A stretch of DNA of 64,000 nucleotides from Bacteroidota bacterium (GTDB lineage: Bacteria; Bacteroidota; Bacteroidia; Flavobacteriales; Flavobacteriaceae): assembly GCA_021793375.1 (NCBI GenBank), contig JAJYSY010000004.1, forward strand, positions 1 through 64,000, given 5' to 3'. Below the pieces are notes generated by a model. That model was not told the DNA's origin and did no database searches. It was given only the letters and a program-made list of their open reading frames with translations. The position numbers and the translations under genes are program-made. Positions 62,134 to 64,000 of the stretch are shown here, piece after piece; position 1 is the first letter of the stretch, and every line of letters starts with the position of its first letter.

Positions 62134-62362
62134 AGGTTTTTATTTTATGCGTTAAAGGTAGGCTATTTAAGAATAAAGTAAAAATGGAAAGTTTATTTTA
62201 AATAAATATTTAATTTTTTCTAAAAGTATTTTTAGTCTTTTTTCAAATTGCGATAATTGATTTTTGAAATAATAATTATAAAAAAACAACAAAAATAGAT
62301 TTCAAAAAATGTTTTCGTTTTAAACTGAGATTTCTTTTTATACTTATTAAGAATTTCTTACG

Positions 62363-62392
62363 TTATTAAGAGAGCAGATTAATCTATCTTTG
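62363..62392 (+). promoter_or_regulatory. Predicted promoter of the TPR gene
   Basis: TATCTTTG (62385-62392) with TTA at 62363-62365, spacer 19 bp. It lies 21 bp before the ATG at 62414. The rest of the 62134-62413 gap is AT-rich with no gene that I see. Confidence 0.6.
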
Positions 62393-62413
62393 GGATTTTA
62401 AAACTTTATATAT

Positions 62414-64000
62414 ATGCTTAAAAAAACAAGCATTTTATTCCTTTTGGGAATATTTTTTCATACAGGTATTTTTGCACAGCAAACTGTAAGTTACACAAAT
62501 GAATCAGGAAGATTTCAGCATGCGATGAAACTTTATAACCAACGAGAGTTTCAAGGTTCGCGGTTGATTCTTCAAGAAGTGATAAAAACCACTTCAAAAG
62601 AAAACTTAAAAGCAGAAGCAATTTATTATGATGCGATGGCGGCAGTTCATTTAGAAGAACATGACGCAGAAAAACGCATGATGAGTTTTGTTGAAAAATA
62701 TCCTGAAAGTCCTCATCGAAACTCAGCTTTTTATGAAGTAGCTAATTTTTATTTTGACAAAGGAAGCTATAAAACTGCAGGAAGATGGTATGAAAAAGTT
62801 GATGAAGAAGTGTTGTCTAATGCAGATAAACAAAAATATTATTTCAACAGCGGATATGTAGCTTTTAAGGCAGAAAAAAAAGAAAAAGCACAACGTTATT
62901 TCAATCAAGTCAGAAGAGATTCAAAATATGATTCTCAAGCTAAATACTATTTAGGATATTTAGCTTATGAAGGAGATGATTATCAAAAAGCACAAGAACT
63001 TTTTGAAGAAGTTGATCAAGAAGATCAAACTGATAAAAACGTTTCTTATTTTCAAAGTAATATCAGTTTTAAATCCGGAGATTTTGAAAAAGCTATTGCA
63101 GAAGGAGAAGAGCAATTGCCAAAATCTAATCGACAAGAAAAATCTGAACTTCATAAAATTATCGGAGAAAGTTATTTCAACTTAGAACAATATGATGAAG
63201 CGATTCCTCATTTGGAAAAATACGAAGGAAAAAATCGTCGATGGAACAACACAGATTATTATCAGCTGGGATATGCTTATTATAAACAAGGAGATTATGA
63301 AAAAGCAATTTCTCAATTCAATAAAATCATTGACGGAAAAGATGGAGTTGCCCAAAATGCGTATTATCATTTAGCTGAATCTTATATTCAGTTAGATAAA
63401 AAACAACAAGCTTTAAATGCTTTTAAAAATGCATCAGAAATGAATTTTGATGAAAAAATAAAAGAAGATGCAGCTTTAAATTATGCTAAGCTGAGTTATG
63501 AAATAGGAAATAATTATAAAAGTATTCCGGAGGTGTTGACGCATTTTTTAGAAGATTTTCCACAAACTTCAGCAAGAGCAGAAATTCAAGCTCTTTTGGT
63601 AGATTCTTACATCACTTCAAAAAATTATAAAAAAGCTTTAGAATTAATGGAATATAATTCAAGTTTTAATGATCCTGAAGTTTATCAAAAAGTAGCTTTT
63701 TACAGAGGATTGGAATTATATGAAGAAGAAGATTACGCAAATGCAGAAAAAGCTTTTGATAAATCGCTTACAGAAAATATTGCAAAAGATTTTTTTGCCA
63801 GAGCAACTTTCTGGAAAGCAGAATCTGCTTATAATCTTGAAAAATATACAGAAGCCGTAAAATCTTATCAAGATTTTAAAAACAACCCTTCAGCCAAAAA
63901 CACCGCAGAATTTTCGGCTATAGATTATAACTTGGGATATGCTTATTTCAACCAACAACAATATGCTGATGCAGCAACGCATTTTAAAGCCTATTCAGAA
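62414..64000 (+). CDS. Large TPR-repeat protein, 3' end beyond the window (partial)
   Basis: The frame is open from ATG 62414 to the window edge (529 codons). A signal peptide ends GIFAQ. The rest is a chain of TPR-like helix pairs: FQHAMKLYNQREFQGSRLIL, KYYFNSGYVAFKAEKKEKAQRYF, YYQLGYAYYKQGDYEKAISQF, AYYHLAESYIQLDKKQQALNAF and YNLGYAYFNQQQYADAATHF among others. Repeats occur about every 35 residues. It resembles the long periplasmic/outer-membrane TPR proteins of Bacteroidota (about 1000 residues) whose function is protein-protein scaffolding. The specific partner is unknown. Confidence 0.85.
   Translation, partial: MLKKTSILFLLGIFFHTGIFAQQTVSYTNESGRFQHAMKLYNQREFQGSRLILQEVIKTTSKENLKAEAIYYDAMAAVHLEEHDAEKRMMSFVEKYPESPHRNSAFYEVANFYFDKGSYKTAGRWYEKVDEEVLSNADKQKYYFNSGYVAFKAEKKEKAQRYFNQVRRDSKYDSQAKYYLGYLAYEGDDYQKAQELFEEVDQEDQTDKNVSYFQSNISFKSGDFEKAIAEGEEQLPKSNRQEKSELHKIIGESYFNLEQYDEAIPHLEKYEGKNRRWNNTDYYQLGYAYYKQGDYEKAISQFNKIIDGKDGVAQNAYYHLAESYIQLDKKQQALNAFKNASEMNFDEKIKEDAALNYAKLSYEIGNNYKSIPEVLTHFLEDFPQTSARAEIQALLVDSYITSKNYKKALELMEYNSSFNDPEVYQKVAFYRGLELYEEEDYANAEKAFDKSLTENIAKDFFARATFWKAESAYNLEKYTEAVKSYQDFKNNPSAKNTAEFSAIDYNLGYAYFNQQQYADAATHFKAYSE

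Noticed and set aside
62418-63374. Short minus- and plus-strand frames across the TPR gene
   Set aside because: They lie within the long TPR frame from 62414 and have low-complexity, hydrophobic or lysine-rich content typical of shadow frames.

Overview
The window looks like chromosomal DNA of a Bacteroidota bacterium, most likely a marine member of the Flavobacteriaceae. The evidence is the low G+C, promoters of the TTG-N19-21-TAnnTTTG type, two proteins with type IX secretion C-terminal domains, lipoproteins with short signal peptides, a FadL/OmpP1 plus SGNH pair, DUF2807 'head GIN' proteins, M49 and tricorn peptidases, and a BCCT betaine carrier. No rRNA or transposase gene was seen.

Layout. 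1-5270: polA and a lipoprotein isoaspartyl peptidase, bordered by repeat-rich non-coding DNA that includes a 480-bp-offset direct repeat. 5271-14819: NtrY-like histidine kinase, enoyl-CoA hydratase (ending at a premature stop), MFS exporter, a PagL-like gene broken by a frameshift in a G run, a GIN lipoprotein, dipeptidyl peptidase III, yicC and gmk. 14902-24713 (minus strand): tricorn-like protease, dGTPase, a membrane glycosyltransferase with a structured 3' region, and an osmoprotectant set (betaine-binding lipoprotein, BCCT carrier, UspA). 25244-34939: mfd, a barnase/barstar pair, CotH, a GIN protein, a radical SAM protein, a T9SS beta-helix protein and folB.

34990-40894 is the most interesting part. 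A tRNA-Cys gene carries a compact integrative element of about 5.8 kb bounded by a 13-bp direct repeat. It holds only a tyrosine integrase, two excisionase-like HTH proteins, a winged-helix protein and an 830-residue replicase that combines a PolA-like polymerase segment with an SF3-type helicase. Downstream of the replicase are nine copies of a 9-bp iteron in two groups around an AT-rich core. TTTGCGAAC repeats with an exact 11-bp period sit just inside both ends. A candidate antisense RNA faces the leader of the xis-rep operon. There is no relaxase, capsid, packaging or cargo gene. The layout recalls phage-satellite (SaPI/PICI) replication modules, but hijacking of a helper is only an inference.

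41055-50909: fhs, a second tRNA-Cys-like gene with C instead of U at position 33, a LysE transporter, small membrane proteins, an SDR, an SGNH lipoprotein with OmpP1, DUF2147, a T9SS protein and a nuclease lipoprotein. 51035-61441: a surface-polysaccharide cluster on both strands (3-amino-sugar aminotransferase and ketoisomerase, flippase, four glycosyltransferases, a phosphotransferase-like kinase, and an embedded subtilase). 61450-64000: an FtsE-type ATPase and the start of a large TPR protein that runs off the window.
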